Assembly: GCA_032027005.1 (NCBI GenBank)
Contig: JAVSMW010000005.1
Coordinates: 186,001 to 250,000 of the forward strand
Origin: JAVSMW01 sp032027005
GTDB taxonomy: Bacteria; Bacillota; Thermincolia; Thermincolales; UBA2595
Direction of reading: 5' to 3'
Length of the DNA: 64,000 nt
Shown here: positions 26,554-34,832 of the stretch, one piece after another
Layout: the number at the start of each line of letters is the position of its first letter
Numbering within the stretch: position 1 is the first letter of the stretch
The notes under the pieces: model-generated
Seen by the model: the letters and a program-made list of their open reading frames with translations, nothing else
Told to the model about the DNA's origin: nothing
Databases searched by the model: none
Program-made: the position numbers and the translations under genes

Positions 26554-28860
26554 TTATACACCTTCCTTAGCTGTTTTTTTTGCTTCCAACGCTTTTAAGA
26601 CGCTTTCAGCGGTGATGGGCAGCTCGGTAATACGTACACCCACCGCATCGTAAATGGCGTTACAGATGGCCGGGATAGTAGAAATCATAGTTCCCTCTCC
26701 CGCTTCCTTAAAGATTCCCTCTTCAGCCGACCCGGTAATTACATGGCCAAACTTATACTCGTTAGGTACATCTTTGGCAGTAGGCATCCCATAATCCATA
26801 AAATTAGTGGAAAAAGTCAGGCCTTCCTGATGAGGCAGTTCTTCATACCATACCTGGGCCAGGCCCTGGACCACTGAGCCTTCCAGTTGGCCTTCCATCA
26901 GCATAGGATTAACCGGAACTCCGCAATCATGAGTCAGGTACATATTCAGGAGGGTTACTTCACCGGTTTCTGTATCCACCTCTACCTCTGCTACCTGAGT
27001 TCCGAAGGAATACTCAGTAGACATATTACCTGTTCCTTTGGCGAAGTTTGGTTTTTCTGTGCCAGGCATAAAGGTACCTACTCCGACCAAAGGCTGTCCT
27101 TTGCCGTAATAAGCTGCCCGCACAGCCTTCAATAAAGGCATTGTCCTGCCGGGGTCTGCCTTTACGTAGATACAGTGATTTCCCAGTTCCAGTTCTTCCG
27201 GCTGCACCTTAAACTGATCTGCCACAGCCTCACAAAGCTGCTTCTTAATTTCTTTGGCCGCCTTGATGGCAGCATTGCCTGAGGTATATGTAACCCTGCT
27301 GCCAAACACGCCCGAGTCGAGAGGGGTAATCTCTGAATCGACATTGGGGACCTCTATTTCATCAACTGAAATACCTAAGTTATCGGCTACAATTTGGGCC
27401 ATTACAGTGCAAAAACCCTGCCCCACATCGGTAGAACCGGTAAGCAGGACTACCCGTCCGTCTTCCAGCATTTTGATGATTACTGTGTTGGCATCATGGC
27501 CCGACAATCTTCCCCCTGAACACATTGAGTTACAGGCCAGGCCCACTCCTATGCGCTTGGTGCCCTGCTGCTCTTTTTTCTTCCGCTTGTTCTCGAAATC
27601 TGAAATATCCAGGCACTGATGAATTGACTCAGTCAAGCCACAGGTCCTGACCTTAAAACCATTGCCTGTTTCTTCACCAGGTTGAACCGCATTTTTCAAT
27701 CTGATGCTGACCGGATCCAGGGAGAGATCCTCAGCAAGCATATCTAACTGACTCTCATATGCAAACCGGATCTGGGGTATTCCGTGGCCCCTGAGCGCTC
27801 CGGACCAGGGCTTATTGGTATAAATACGGTACGCATCATACTTAACATTTGGCAGTCTAAAGGGCAGGGTTAAAAATGCGCCGTTCAGAAAAATTGTTAC
27901 TTCCCCAATACCTACATAAGCACCGCCTTCAGCAATTACCTCACAGGCGGTGGCCATAAGAGTTCCGTCTTTTTTTACGCCTGTTTTGATTTTAATCTGC
28001 ATTGGGTGCCTGCGAATGCCGCTGAAGAAGACCTCTTCCTGTTCAATCACTATCTTCACAGGTAATCCCCCGGTTTTTCTGGAAAGGAGGACTGCCGCAA
28101 AATCCAGGCCGAAGGGATCATGTTTCCCGCCAAAGCCCCCGCCTACATAAGTCTGGATAACCCTGATTTTGCTAAGGGGGAGATCCAGAGCCCGGGCCAT
28201 ATGGCGGTAGGTAATATAAGGACTTTGCTTGGGAGCCCAGATGGTCACCTTGCCGCTGGAATCCCATTGACCGACTACAGCATGTGGTTCGATAAAGCCG
28301 TGGATAATAGACTGGGTTTTGAAAACATCTTCCCTGATATAATCCGATTCTTTAAAACCCTTTTCCACATCACCAAACATCATGTGGGTTTGGGCACTGA
28401 TATTCCGGGGAATATGGGGATGCAGCTGAGGCGCACCCTCCTGCATAGAAAGCAGCGGATCAAACAACGGCTGCAGGATTTCATAATCCACTTTAATAAG
28501 TTCCAGGGCTTCCCTGGCTGTATCTTCGTCTACAGCCGCCACCCCGGCCACCTCATCTCCAATGTAACGGACAACTCCGTTGGCCAATGGATATTTGTCA
28601 TGGTTAGCCGGCGAGAAACCAAAGGGAATCTTCGGAGTATCCTCCGCTGTCACCACAGCTCTCACTCCCGGCAGCTTTTCAGCTCTGCTGGTGTCAATAT
28701 TTAAAATTCTTGCATGTGGGTGAGGACTGCGTAATACCTTCCCATGCAGCATGCCAGGCAGAGCTGTATCAGCACCAAATCGCGCCTGCCCCGTAACCTT
28801 CAATTTAGCATCAATTCTGGGCGTGCGTTTGCCAATGTAGTTGTTTTTTTGTGTATGCAA
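26554..28860 (-). CDS. hcrA: Molybdopterin catalytic subunit (HcrA-like)
   Basis: A 768-aa large subunit of the xanthine oxidase family. GKRTPRIDAKLKVTGQARF begins the substrate and cofactor domain, TYVGGGFGGKHDPFG is the classic GGGFGGK molybdopterin motif, GVFGSRVTYTSGNAA and the catalytic Glu in EAGEGTMISTIPAICNAIYDAVG follow. The length (768) is close to HcrA of known 4-hydroxybenzoyl-CoA reductases (about 770). The enzyme would remove the para-hydroxyl group reductively, giving benzoyl-CoA, using ferredoxin electrons. It is the first gene after the sigma-54 promoter at 28911-28926. The substrate is inferred from the HcrB cluster and the ligase. Confidence 0.8.
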   Translation of the reverse strand: MHTQKNNYIGKRTPRIDAKLKVTGQARFGADTALPGMLHGKVLRSPHPHARILNIDTSRAEKLPGVRAVVTAEDTPKIPFGFSPANHDKYPLANGVVRYIGDEVAGVAAVDEDTAREALELIKVDYEILQPLFDPLLSMQEGAPQLHPHIPRNISAQTHMMFGDVEKGFKESDYIREDVFKTQSIIHGFIEPHAVVGQWDSSGKVTIWAPKQSPYITYRHMARALDLPLSKIRVIQTYVGGGFGGKHDPFGLDFAAVLLSRKTGGLPVKIVIEQEEVFFSGIRRHPMQIKIKTGVKKDGTLMATACEVIAEGGAYVGIGEVTIFLNGAFLTLPFRLPNVKYDAYRIYTNKPWSGALRGHGIPQIRFAYESQLDMLAEDLSLDPVSIRLKNAVQPGEETGNGFKVRTCGLTESIHQCLDISDFENKRKKKEQQGTKRIGVGLACNSMCSGGRLSGHDANTVIIKMLEDGRVVLLTGSTDVGQGFCTVMAQIVADNLGISVDEIEVPNVDSEITPLDSGVFGSRVTYTSGNAAIKAAKEIKKQLCEAVADQFKVQPEELELGNHCIYVKADPGRTMPLLKAVRAAYYGKGQPLVGVGTFMPGTEKPNFAKGTGNMSTEYSFGTQVAEVEVDTETGEVTLLNMYLTHDCGVPVNPMLMEGQLEGSVVQGLAQVWYEELPHQEGLTFSTNFMDYGMPTAKDVPNEYKFGHVITGSAEEGIFKEAGEGTMISTIPAICNAIYDAVGVRITELPITAESVLKALEAKKTAKEGV

Positions 28861-28910
28861 TCATCTGACCTCCTCTGATTTTCTTTTCCACCCTACAGAT
28901 TTTTAATAAA

Positions 28911-28926
28911 TGCAATATCTATGCCA
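28911..28926 (-). promoter_or_regulatory. Sigma-54 promoter of the hcr-ligase-TRAP operon
   Basis: On the minus strand the sequence TGGCATAGATATTGCA carries the -24 element TGGCAT and the -12 element TTGCA with the exact 5-base spacing of the sigma-54 consensus (TGGCACRNNNTTGCW); only one base of the -24 element differs. It lies about 50 bases upstream of the hcrA start codon. The divergent activator (29288-30763) is the obvious regulator. The rest of the 427-base gap holds the two upstream palindromes described below and nothing else I can identify. Confidence 0.8.
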
Positions 28927-29036
28927 TTTCCTGCTTATTCCTTAAAACATTACAAATTACGCAGCTCTAACCCTCTACAAACAAGGGAAATTGAAAATGA
29001 ACAGGAGACTTAGTTCTGGTTAGTTCAGTTTGATTT

Positions 29037-29083
29037 TGGTAAATAACTTACCACCAAACATCTTGTTGGTAAATTTTTTACCA
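29037..29083. promoter_or_regulatory. Paired upstream activator palindromes
   Basis: Two near-identical 17-bp palindromes: TGGTAA-ATAAC-TTACCA (29037-29053) and TGGTAA-ATTTT-TTACCA (29067-29083). Arms are perfect 6-mers and centres are 30 bp apart, about three helical turns. They lie about 110-160 bp upstream of the sigma-54 promoter. This is the standard arrangement of enhancer sites for a dimeric sigma-54 activator, most likely the PAS regulator encoded next. Confidence 0.8.
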
Positions 29084-29287
29084 GCGAAGGGAAAAACCAA
29101 AAAACTTAACTTGCCGGGCCAAGTTTAGCAGTAAGGTCAATTAATGTTAATTCAAATTGGAATTTATTCAGTTAACACCTAAATAATGTTACTTAAAAGA
29201 AAATCTTTTGCTTTTTCAGGCTTTTTCATTTTATAATGTTTTTTAACACTTAATCACTTTGTTAAACCGTATTTCGCCTTCAAAGCA

Positions 29288-30763
29288 ATGAAAGGAACGG
29301 TTACTAAAATGCAGAAAAACAGTTCATTTTTTCAGGAATTTTTAGAAGAGATTGACCGTGGAAACAGCGTCTCCCTAATGTCCAGAAGAATTATTGAGAC
29401 TATTCTGGATTCTCAGTATGACGCTGTTGTCATTGTAAATACAGAGCTGCGCATCCTATTTGTCAGTAAAAATTTCGAAAAAATTACCGGCGTTAAGAAC
29501 GACGACATAATTGGAAAATGTATTACCATCCTTGAGGAAGGTGTGATTCATGGCGAATCTGCTTCCAGACAGGTTCTGGCTACGAAAAAGCCGGTCAGCA
29601 TAACACACAAATCAGTATCCGGTAACGATCTGTTAAATACAGCCAGTCCGGTCTTTGACGACTCAGGCGAGCTATCATTAATTGTAATTAATTTAAGAGA
29701 TGTAACTGACCTAAACAGACTCCATGAACAAACCCATAACTTATTTTTGGAAAAAGCCAGATACGAAAAGGAGAATCTGGAACTACGGGCAATTATTAAT
29801 TACAGTGATCACTTTGTCGCCCGCAGTATTCAGATGAAAAAGGTTGCGGAAAGGGCAATTTTAGCTTCCTGCTCCGATGCTTCAGTCCTGATTACAGGAG
29901 ATAGCGGGGTCGGAAAAGGTGTCCTGGCCAAATTTATCCACAACTCCAGCTCTCGCGGTAATCAAACTTTTATCCAGGTAAATTGCTCTTCTATTCCGGA
30001 AAATCTTTTTGAAAGCGAATTATTCGGTTATGAGGAGGGTGCTTTTTCTGGAGCCCGTCACAAAGGTAAGCCCGGCTTAATCGAAATTGCTGACGGTGGA
30101 ACATTTTTTTTAGACGAAATAGGCGATATGCCATTGTTAATGCAGGGTAAACTGTTAAATTTTTTACAGGATAAATGTTTCTTCCGAGTTGGCAGTGTAA
30201 AGAAAACCGAAGTAAATGTTAGAATTATCGCGGCAACTAATGTCAATCTGGAAGAAAAGGTCAAGTCTAAACAATTCCGGGAAGACCTGTATTACAGGTT
30301 GAATGTAGTTCCCTTACACATACCTCCGCTGCGCGAAAGGTTAGATGATATAATTCCTCTGGCCAACGGTTTTTTAAGTAAATTTAATAAGAATTACGGC
30401 CGTGAAAACCGCTTTTCTACAGATGCCCCGTCGGCATTAATGTCCTATTCATGGCCGGGCAATGTCAGAGAGCTGGAAAATACTATTGAACGTCTGGTGA
30501 TTCTGAGTGACCAGCAATATATAACAGCCGAGGTCATCAAAAAAGACCTCTATGCCAAAGAACAGAGTCCTTTACCTGCTGTAAATATCAATAATCTTAT
30601 TTCCCTGCCTGAAGCCACAGAACTGACTGAAAGAAAATTGCTGGAATTGGCATGTCAGCAGTACACTTCCAGCAGGCAGATTGCCAAATTATTGGGAACC
30701 AGCCATCCTACTGTTAATAAAAAACTAAAGCAGTATGGAATTGAGATAAATAAAACTAAGTGA
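29288..30763 (+). CDS. PAS-domain sigma-54 activator of the hcr operon
   Basis: A 491-aa enhancer-binding protein. A PAS domain is at about residues 38-145, followed by a coiled linker and AAA+ domain (from about 180). Walker A is GDSGVGKG, the sigma-54 contact loop reads GAFSGA rather than the usual GAFTGA, Walker B is GGTFFLDEIG, and the arginine-finger region is REDLYYRLNVVPLHIPPLRER. A Fis-type helix-turn-helix ends the protein (SSRQIAKLLGTSHPTVNKKLKQYG). The T-to-S change keeps a hydroxyl and should be tolerated. It is divergent from hcrA and probably binds the palindromes at 29037-29083. ATG at 29309 is an alternative start with AAAGGA upstream. The stop codon lies at the edge of a 121-bp repeat. 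Confidence 0.9.
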   Translation: MKGTVTKMQKNSSFFQEFLEEIDRGNSVSLMSRRIIETILDSQYDAVVIVNTELRILFVSKNFEKITGVKNDDIIGKCITILEEGVIHGESASRQVLATKKPVSITHKSVSGNDLLNTASPVFDDSGELSLIVINLRDVTDLNRLHEQTHNLFLEKARYEKENLELRAIINYSDHFVARSIQMKKVAERAILASCSDASVLITGDSGVGKGVLAKFIHNSSSRGNQTFIQVNCSSIPENLFESELFGYEEGAFSGARHKGKPGLIEIADGGTFFLDEIGDMPLLMQGKLLNFLQDKCFFRVGSVKKTEVNVRIIAATNVNLEEKVKSKQFREDLYYRLNVVPLHIPPLRERLDDIIPLANGFLSKFNKNYGRENRFSTDAPSALMSYSWPGNVRELENTIERLVILSDQQYITAEVIKKDLYAKEQSPLPAVNINNLISLPEATELTERKLLELACQQYTSSRQIAKLLGTSHPTVNKKLKQYGIEINKTK

Positions 30764-30878
30764 ACTCGTTCAACTAAAGTTGAACATCGAGACTTCGGTG
30801 GGGGAGTCAACCCCCACCGAAGCAGAGTACGGGGACCCACTCCCACTTATAGAAGTGGGAGTCTTACGATAGGATAAA
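30758..30878 (+). repeat. 121-bp structured repeat, copy A
   Basis: This copy matches 32446-32566 in inverted orientation with only scattered differences. It contains three successive hairpins: GTTCAAC/GTTGAAC, a 12-bp stem starting CTTCGGTGGGGG, and ACTCCCACTT/AAGTGGGAGT. The third resembles the right ends of IS200/IS605-type elements, where tnpB-associated non-coding RNA ends (comparison from memory). No transposase is present. The TGA of the upstream gene lies inside the first bases. Confidence 0.85.
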
Positions 30879-30880
30879 AA

Positions 30881-30917
30881 AATTCCCTCAGATTTTTGTC
30901 TGAGGGAGTTTCTTTTT
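30881..30917. terminator. Bidirectional intrinsic terminator
   Basis: TCCCTCAGA (884-892 of this kilobase, 30884-30892) pairs with TCTGAGGGA (30899-30907), followed by TTTCTTTTTT on the plus strand; an A-run precedes it, giving T residues on the minus strand. It can end both the sigma-54 activator transcript and the convergent TPM-protein transcript. Confidence 0.85.
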
Positions 30918-30951
30918 TACACCACCTATATTTTTAGCTGCAAGAGCTTCC

Positions 30952-31716
30952 TTACCAGTTTCTGGTGCTGCCTCCGCCGCCGCCGGAACCGCCACCGCCA
31001 CCAAAACCACCGCCGCCGTGTCCGCCACGTCCTCCGCCACCGCGCAAAAGCATCCCCAGGACTAATCCTAAGAAGAACCCATTAAGATAGCGGTGATCCA
31101 AATAAAGGAGAAACATTAAGAGAACCACACCGGGAATGATAACCCAATTTGGGATAGAAACCGAATCTGTTCCCGCCCCCGGTATCTGATGGGGGGCCTG
31201 GCTGTCCAGGGTCACCTGGTATTCCTTGGCTACTTCTCGAACTAGGCCCAAATACCCGTTTAAAATTCCTTTGCCGAACTCATTCTTTTGAAAATATGGA
31301 ACCATATATTCATCCTGAATCAGTCCGGTTTTACCGTCAGGCAGTGCTCCTTCCAGACCGAAACCCACCTCAATCCTGGAAACCCGCTCCTGTGGCGATA
31401 CCAGGATCAAAACCCCGTTGTTTAACTCCTTATCACCTATTCCCCACTGGCGCAGCAAACTCAAGGCATAATCCTCCGGTGTTAATCCGGCTAAACTGTT
31501 CACCGTTACAGCTACAATTTGTGCCTTAGTCTGTTGTTGTAAGGCTGCAGATGTTTGAACAATAGTTTGTTCAGTTTCGGCATCCAAAACATTAGCCTGG
31601 TCCAAAACGTAAAACTGACTGCTGGGTGAGGGAATAGGCGAATCAGCTGCTTGCAGGGGAGCAGCCAGGATAACCAGGGCAAGACATAAAATGCTAAGAA
31701 GGGCTGCTTTTTTCAT
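30952..31716 (-). CDS. TPM-domain membrane protein (YgcG-like)
   Basis: A 254-aa protein with signal peptide (ALLSILCLALVILAAPLQAAD) and a TPM domain (FYVLDQANVLDAETEQTIVQTSAALQQQTKAQIVAVTVNSL, then GIGDKELNNGVLILVSPQERVSRIEVGFGLEGALPD) facing outside. Two helices (WVIIPGVVLLMFLLYL and GFFLGLVLGMLL) and a Gly-rich cytoplasmic tail (GGGGRGGHGGGGFGGGGG) end it. TPM proteins are linked to membrane-protein quality control and photosystem repair in other groups, and often lie with lemA, as here (27-base gap). The Gly tail explains the locally GC-rich repeats. Confidence 0.87.
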   Translation of the reverse strand: MKKAALLSILCLALVILAAPLQAADSPIPSPSSQFYVLDQANVLDAETEQTIVQTSAALQQQTKAQIVAVTVNSLAGLTPEDYALSLLRQWGIGDKELNNGVLILVSPQERVSRIEVGFGLEGALPDGKTGLIQDEYMVPYFQKNEFGKGILNGYLGLVREVAKEYQVTLDSQAPHQIPGAGTDSVSIPNWVIIPGVVLLMFLLYLDHRYLNGFFLGLVLGMLLRGGGGRGGHGGGGFGGGGGSGGGGGSTRNW

Positions 31717-31743
31717 GTTATTATCTTCCCTTCTTGAAAAAGA

Positions 31744-32301
31744 TTATTTACTAAAATCAACATTGGGTACGTTTTTAGCTTCTTCTGCTGCTCTGAAATA
31801 TTCTTTGGCTTCAAAACCTAAAATTCCGGCATATAAAGCTGTTGGCAGCCTCTTTATTTTTGCATTATAAACCTGGACGGCATCATTATAATCTTTGCGG
31901 GCGACCGCAATGCGGTTTTCAGTCCCAGCCAGTTCATCCTGCAGTGAGCGGAAATTGGCATCAGATTTTAATTGCGGGTAATTTTCGGCAATTACCAAAA
32001 GTCTCCCCAGCGCCCCAGTTAAAGCCTGGTCCGCCTGAGCAGCCTGGCCTACACTTTGAGCACCGGCTAATTTAGCCCTGGCTTCAGCTACCTGGGTAAA
32101 GATTTCTTTCTCCTGGGCAGCATAGCCCTTGACTGTCTCCACTAGATTAGGGATTAGGTCTGCCCGCCGCTGCAGTTGGTTGTCTATCTGACTCCATTTA
32201 CCTTCAACATTTTCCGAAATGTCTACAAGGCTATTGTAGCCTGAAAACAACATTAGTCCAAATATTACGATAACAGCTACGGGAATTAACCATTTTCTCA
32301 T
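31744..32301 (-). CDS. lemA: LemA family protein
   Basis: A 185-aa membrane-anchored helical protein. The single N-terminal TM (WLIPVAVIVIFGLMLFSGYN) is followed by the LemA core: ENVEGKWSQIDNQLQRRADLIPNLVETVKGYAAQEKEIFTQVAEARAKL and NDAVQVYNAKIKRLPTALYAGILGFEAKEYF. The family's function is unknown, probably membrane-associated. It forms a bicistron with the TPM protein. A likely extended -10 promoter, TGATATACT on the minus strand, lies at 32374-32382. The pair is bounded on each side by the inverted 121-bp repeats. Confidence 0.92.
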   Translation of the reverse strand: MRKWLIPVAVIVIFGLMLFSGYNSLVDISENVEGKWSQIDNQLQRRADLIPNLVETVKGYAAQEKEIFTQVAEARAKLAGAQSVGQAAQADQALTGALGRLLVIAENYPQLKSDANFRSLQDELAGTENRIAVARKDYNDAVQVYNAKIKRLPTALYAGILGFEAKEYFRAAEEAKNVPNVDFSK

Positions 32302-32373
32302 TTTGTTATCTTACCTCCTCACAAAAATAAATTGTCAATAGCATTTATATTAGCTTACTAAAGACAGTTCAAT

Positions 32374-32382
32374 AGTATATCA
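32374..32382 (-). promoter_or_regulatory. Extended -10 promoter element of lemA
   Basis: On the minus strand TGATATACT matches the extended -10 consensus TGnTATAAT, about 70 bases upstream of the lemA start. The -35 region is poor, as is usual for extended -10 promoters. Confidence 0.45.
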
Positions 32383-32445
32383 CAAAAATGACTAAACTTT
32401 AACAATTATATAAAATTAGTATTAAAAACTGTTTTAATCTGCAGG

Positions 32446-32566
32446 TTTATCCTATCGATAGACTCCCACTCCTATAAATGGGAGTGGTTCCACGTACTCC
32501 GCTTCGGTTGGGGTTGACTCCCCCACCGAAGTCTCGATGTTCAACTTTAGTTGAACGAGTTCACTT
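32446..32566 (-). repeat. 121-bp structured repeat, copy B (inverted)
   Basis: The reverse complement of this segment matches copy A (30758-30878) over its whole length, starting AAGTGAACTCGTTCAAC and ending CGATAGGATAAA. It contains the same three hairpins with small differences in stems. It lies 5' of lemA while copy A lies 3' of the TPM gene, so the two copies enclose about 1.6 kb. Confidence 0.85.
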
Positions 32567-32603
32567 TGGGGAAGGCACCGCCCCCCACGTCAATCTCCTA
32601 TGG

Positions 32604-33824
32604 TCAGGTTTGACATGGCTTCCCGGCCTCAACGAGGACCTTACTGCCAAACATGAAAAAGCCCTGAATAAACATCATTATACCGGTGCCAATCAGTAAC
32701 CATTCTATTTTTACAATGTCAGCTACCGGCCCAAATACCAGCATGCCCATGGGCATCATACTGCTTGAGATCATCCCAAAAACACTGAATACCCTGCCCA
32801 GAAAATCCCCCTCAACTTTCTCCTGTAACAGTACCGTAAAGGGCGTATTAAAGACCGGCATAACAATCCCTATTAAACCCATGAAAGCGAGGTATATCCA
32901 AAATACAGGGATAATCCCAAGGGCAAAGGTACAAAAGCCGGTAACAGTTAAAGACAGCACCATGGTGTGGATCTTGTTGGCGAAACCGCCCCATGATGCC
33001 ATGATTATGCCGCCCAGAGCCATGCCAACAGAAAAGGCGATTTCGACTGCCGTCAGCCGCCAAACATCGCTGCCAAAGCTGCGGGTGACCTGTAAGGGTG
33101 ATAAAAACGCAACAGGGGCGACCAAAATAAAGAAGACAGCACAATACAAAAAGAGTTTTCTGATAAATTCATGATTTTTGATATAGGTAAAGCCTTCAAG
33201 CATATCAGCCCAATAGCCGACCGCCTGGTTGGCCAAAGCTTTGGCATGAACCGGCACATGTAAAAAGAAGAGTAATATTGAAACTGCTATCACTGCTGTG
33301 ACTACATCAATAAAAAAGATTATCTCAATGTCAGTTACAGTTAGCAGCGCACCGCTCAGCATTGGGGCTGCCAGCATACACAGTGACTGGATACTGCCAT
33401 AAGCAGCATTTGCCCTGGTCAGGTGGTGCTCCGGCACAAGCTGGGGCAGTAAGGCCCCGACCGTAGGTGTTTGAATTGCGGTGCCGAGAGCCCGGATGGC
33501 TGAAATAACGAAAAGCAGCCATACTGCGTCATACCCTAATAAAAAAAGGATGGCTAAAATAAGAGTAGCTACTGCTATCACAGAATCTGACAACACAATC
33601 AGCATTTTTCGGTTATAACGGTCAGCCCACACTCCCGCAAAAGGCGAAAGAAAGAAAGTAGGCAGGAAACCGCAAATTATTGCTATTGTCATCATTACAC
33701 CAGATTGTGTTTTTAATGTAATATGCCATGCAATAGCATATTGGACCAGTAAGGTGCCAAAAAGCGAGACAGTCTGGCTGGTCAAAAAAAGTATTAGGTT
33801 TTTCTTCCAAGTCTCTGTAGACAT
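32604..33824 (-). CDS. MFS drug efflux transporter (12 TM, DHA3-like)
   Basis: A 406-aa major facilitator. SLFGTLLVQYAIAWHITLKTQSGVMMTIAIICGFLPTFFLSPFAGVWADRYNRKMLIVLSD is typical of the MFS_3/macrolide efflux branch, with GVWADRYNRKM as motif A. About 12 helices follow. Its substrate is unknown. The Shine-Dalgarno GGAGG is upstream of ATG 33824. It is a single gene, adjacent to the 121-bp repeat copy B, and has no regulator beside it. Confidence 0.85.
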   Translation of the reverse strand: MSTETWKKNLILFLTSQTVSLFGTLLVQYAIAWHITLKTQSGVMMTIAIICGFLPTFFLSPFAGVWADRYNRKMLIVLSDSVIAVATLILAILFLLGYDAVWLLFVISAIRALGTAIQTPTVGALLPQLVPEHHLTRANAAYGSIQSLCMLAAPMLSGALLTVTDIEIIFFIDVVTAVIAVSILLFFLHVPVHAKALANQAVGYWADMLEGFTYIKNHEFIRKLFLYCAVFFILVAPVAFLSPLQVTRSFGSDVWRLTAVEIAFSVGMALGGIIMASWGGFANKIHTMVLSLTVTGFCTFALGIIPVFWIYLAFMGLIGIVMPVFNTPFTVLLQEKVEGDFLGRVFSVFGMISSSMMPMGMLVFGPVADIVKIEWLLIGTGIMMFIQGFFMFGSKVLVEAGKPCQT

Positions 33825-33920
33825 AAGTTTTTTCCTCCGCTAGATCGTGAATTCTTTGAATTTAGCAGCTTTTATGATAATATTGTACCACAATAATCAA
33901 GCTCATAGAGTGAGGACGAA

Positions 33921-34832
33921 ATGAAAAATACAAACTTAACCTACACCGCAGATGTTACGGATCAGGATAGTTTTCTCCGGGACATCCTGTCTGCTAAACT
34001 TTTGTTGTCTCATTCCCTGGTAGTGCGGCTTAAACAGCAGAACAAAATAAAAGTAAACGGTTATCCGGCCCATACGAACTACCTGGTCAGTGCCGGGGAT
34101 ATTATCACCATTGATACAGAATTAAATGAGACGAATGAAATCCTCCCGGAGCGAATTCCTCTGGACATCGTTTATGAAGATGTAGACTTTCTGGTGATCA
34201 ACAAACCCGCAGGTATGTCCACACATCCATCCCGGCTGGGAGGCACCGGCACCCTGGCTAACGCGGTAGCTTATTACTGGCAGAGCTTGGGCAGGCACAC
34301 CCTTTTTCGCCCAATAAACCGCCTGGATAAGGACACTTCAGGGTTAATCCTGATAGGAAACAGCCAATTTGCCCACCAGAGCATATTCAACCAGGTAAAG
34401 GGCCGTATGATAGAGAGAAAATACGTGGCCTTGGCAGAAGGAGTTATAACGGAGGACACCGGTCGAATCGACCGGCAAATTGCCCGGCAGGATGATAAAA
34501 GCCGCCGGAGAATACTTCATCCAGGCGGTCTTCCGGCGGTCACACATTATAAAGTGCTTGAAAGATATCAGGGCCACACCCTGCTTTCACTAAAACTGGA
34601 GACCGGCCGTACCCACCAGATCAGGGTCCACCTGAGTGCCCTTGGCTATCCATTGTGCGGTGATCTCTTGTACGGCTTTGCTTCGCCATTGATAGACCGG
34701 CAGGCTCTGCACGCCAATAAATTAAGCTTCACCCACCCCCGGAGCGGGAAAGAAGTGATCCTGGCGGTGCCCCTGGCGGCGGACATCCAGGCGGCAGTCG
34801 ATCGTCTAACTTCGTTAGGCAAGCTATGTTAA
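33921..34832 (+). CDS. RluA/RluD-family pseudouridine synthase
   Basis: A 303-aa RNA modification enzyme. An N-terminal S4-like segment (LRDILSAKLLLSHSLVVRLKQQNKIKVNGYPAHTNYLVSAGDIITID) is followed by the catalytic RPINRLDKDTSGLILIGN, with the active-site Asp in RLDKDTSG, and GRTHQIRVHLSALGYPLCGDLLYG. It isomerises uridine to pseudouridine in rRNA or tRNA. The Asp position is intact. The gene is convergent with the asparaginase gene and overlaps it by 9 bases. Confidence 0.92.
   Translation: MKNTNLTYTADVTDQDSFLRDILSAKLLLSHSLVVRLKQQNKIKVNGYPAHTNYLVSAGDIITIDTELNETNEILPERIPLDIVYEDVDFLVINKPAGMSTHPSRLGGTGTLANAVAYYWQSLGRHTLFRPINRLDKDTSGLILIGNSQFAHQSIFNQVKGRMIERKYVALAEGVITEDTGRIDRQIARQDDKSRRRILHPGGLPAVTHYKVLERYQGHTLLSLKLETGRTHQIRVHLSALGYPLCGDLLYGFASPLIDRQALHANKLSFTHPRSGKEVILAVPLAADIQAAVDRLTSLGKLC

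Noticed and set aside
25074..28860. Xanthine dehydrogenase or CO dehydrogenase
   Set aside because: The FAD subunit carries the extra Cys insert known for hydroxybenzoyl-CoA reductase and a CoA ligase is in the operon.
30954..31050. Tandem GC-rich repeat or CRISPR-like array
   Set aside because: It is the coding sequence of the Gly-rich tail of the TPM protein; no regular spacer structure.
30758..32566. Composite transposon carrying TPM-lemA
   Set aside because: The flanking units are only 121 bp and no transposase lies within or beside them, so mobility of the whole block is not supported.
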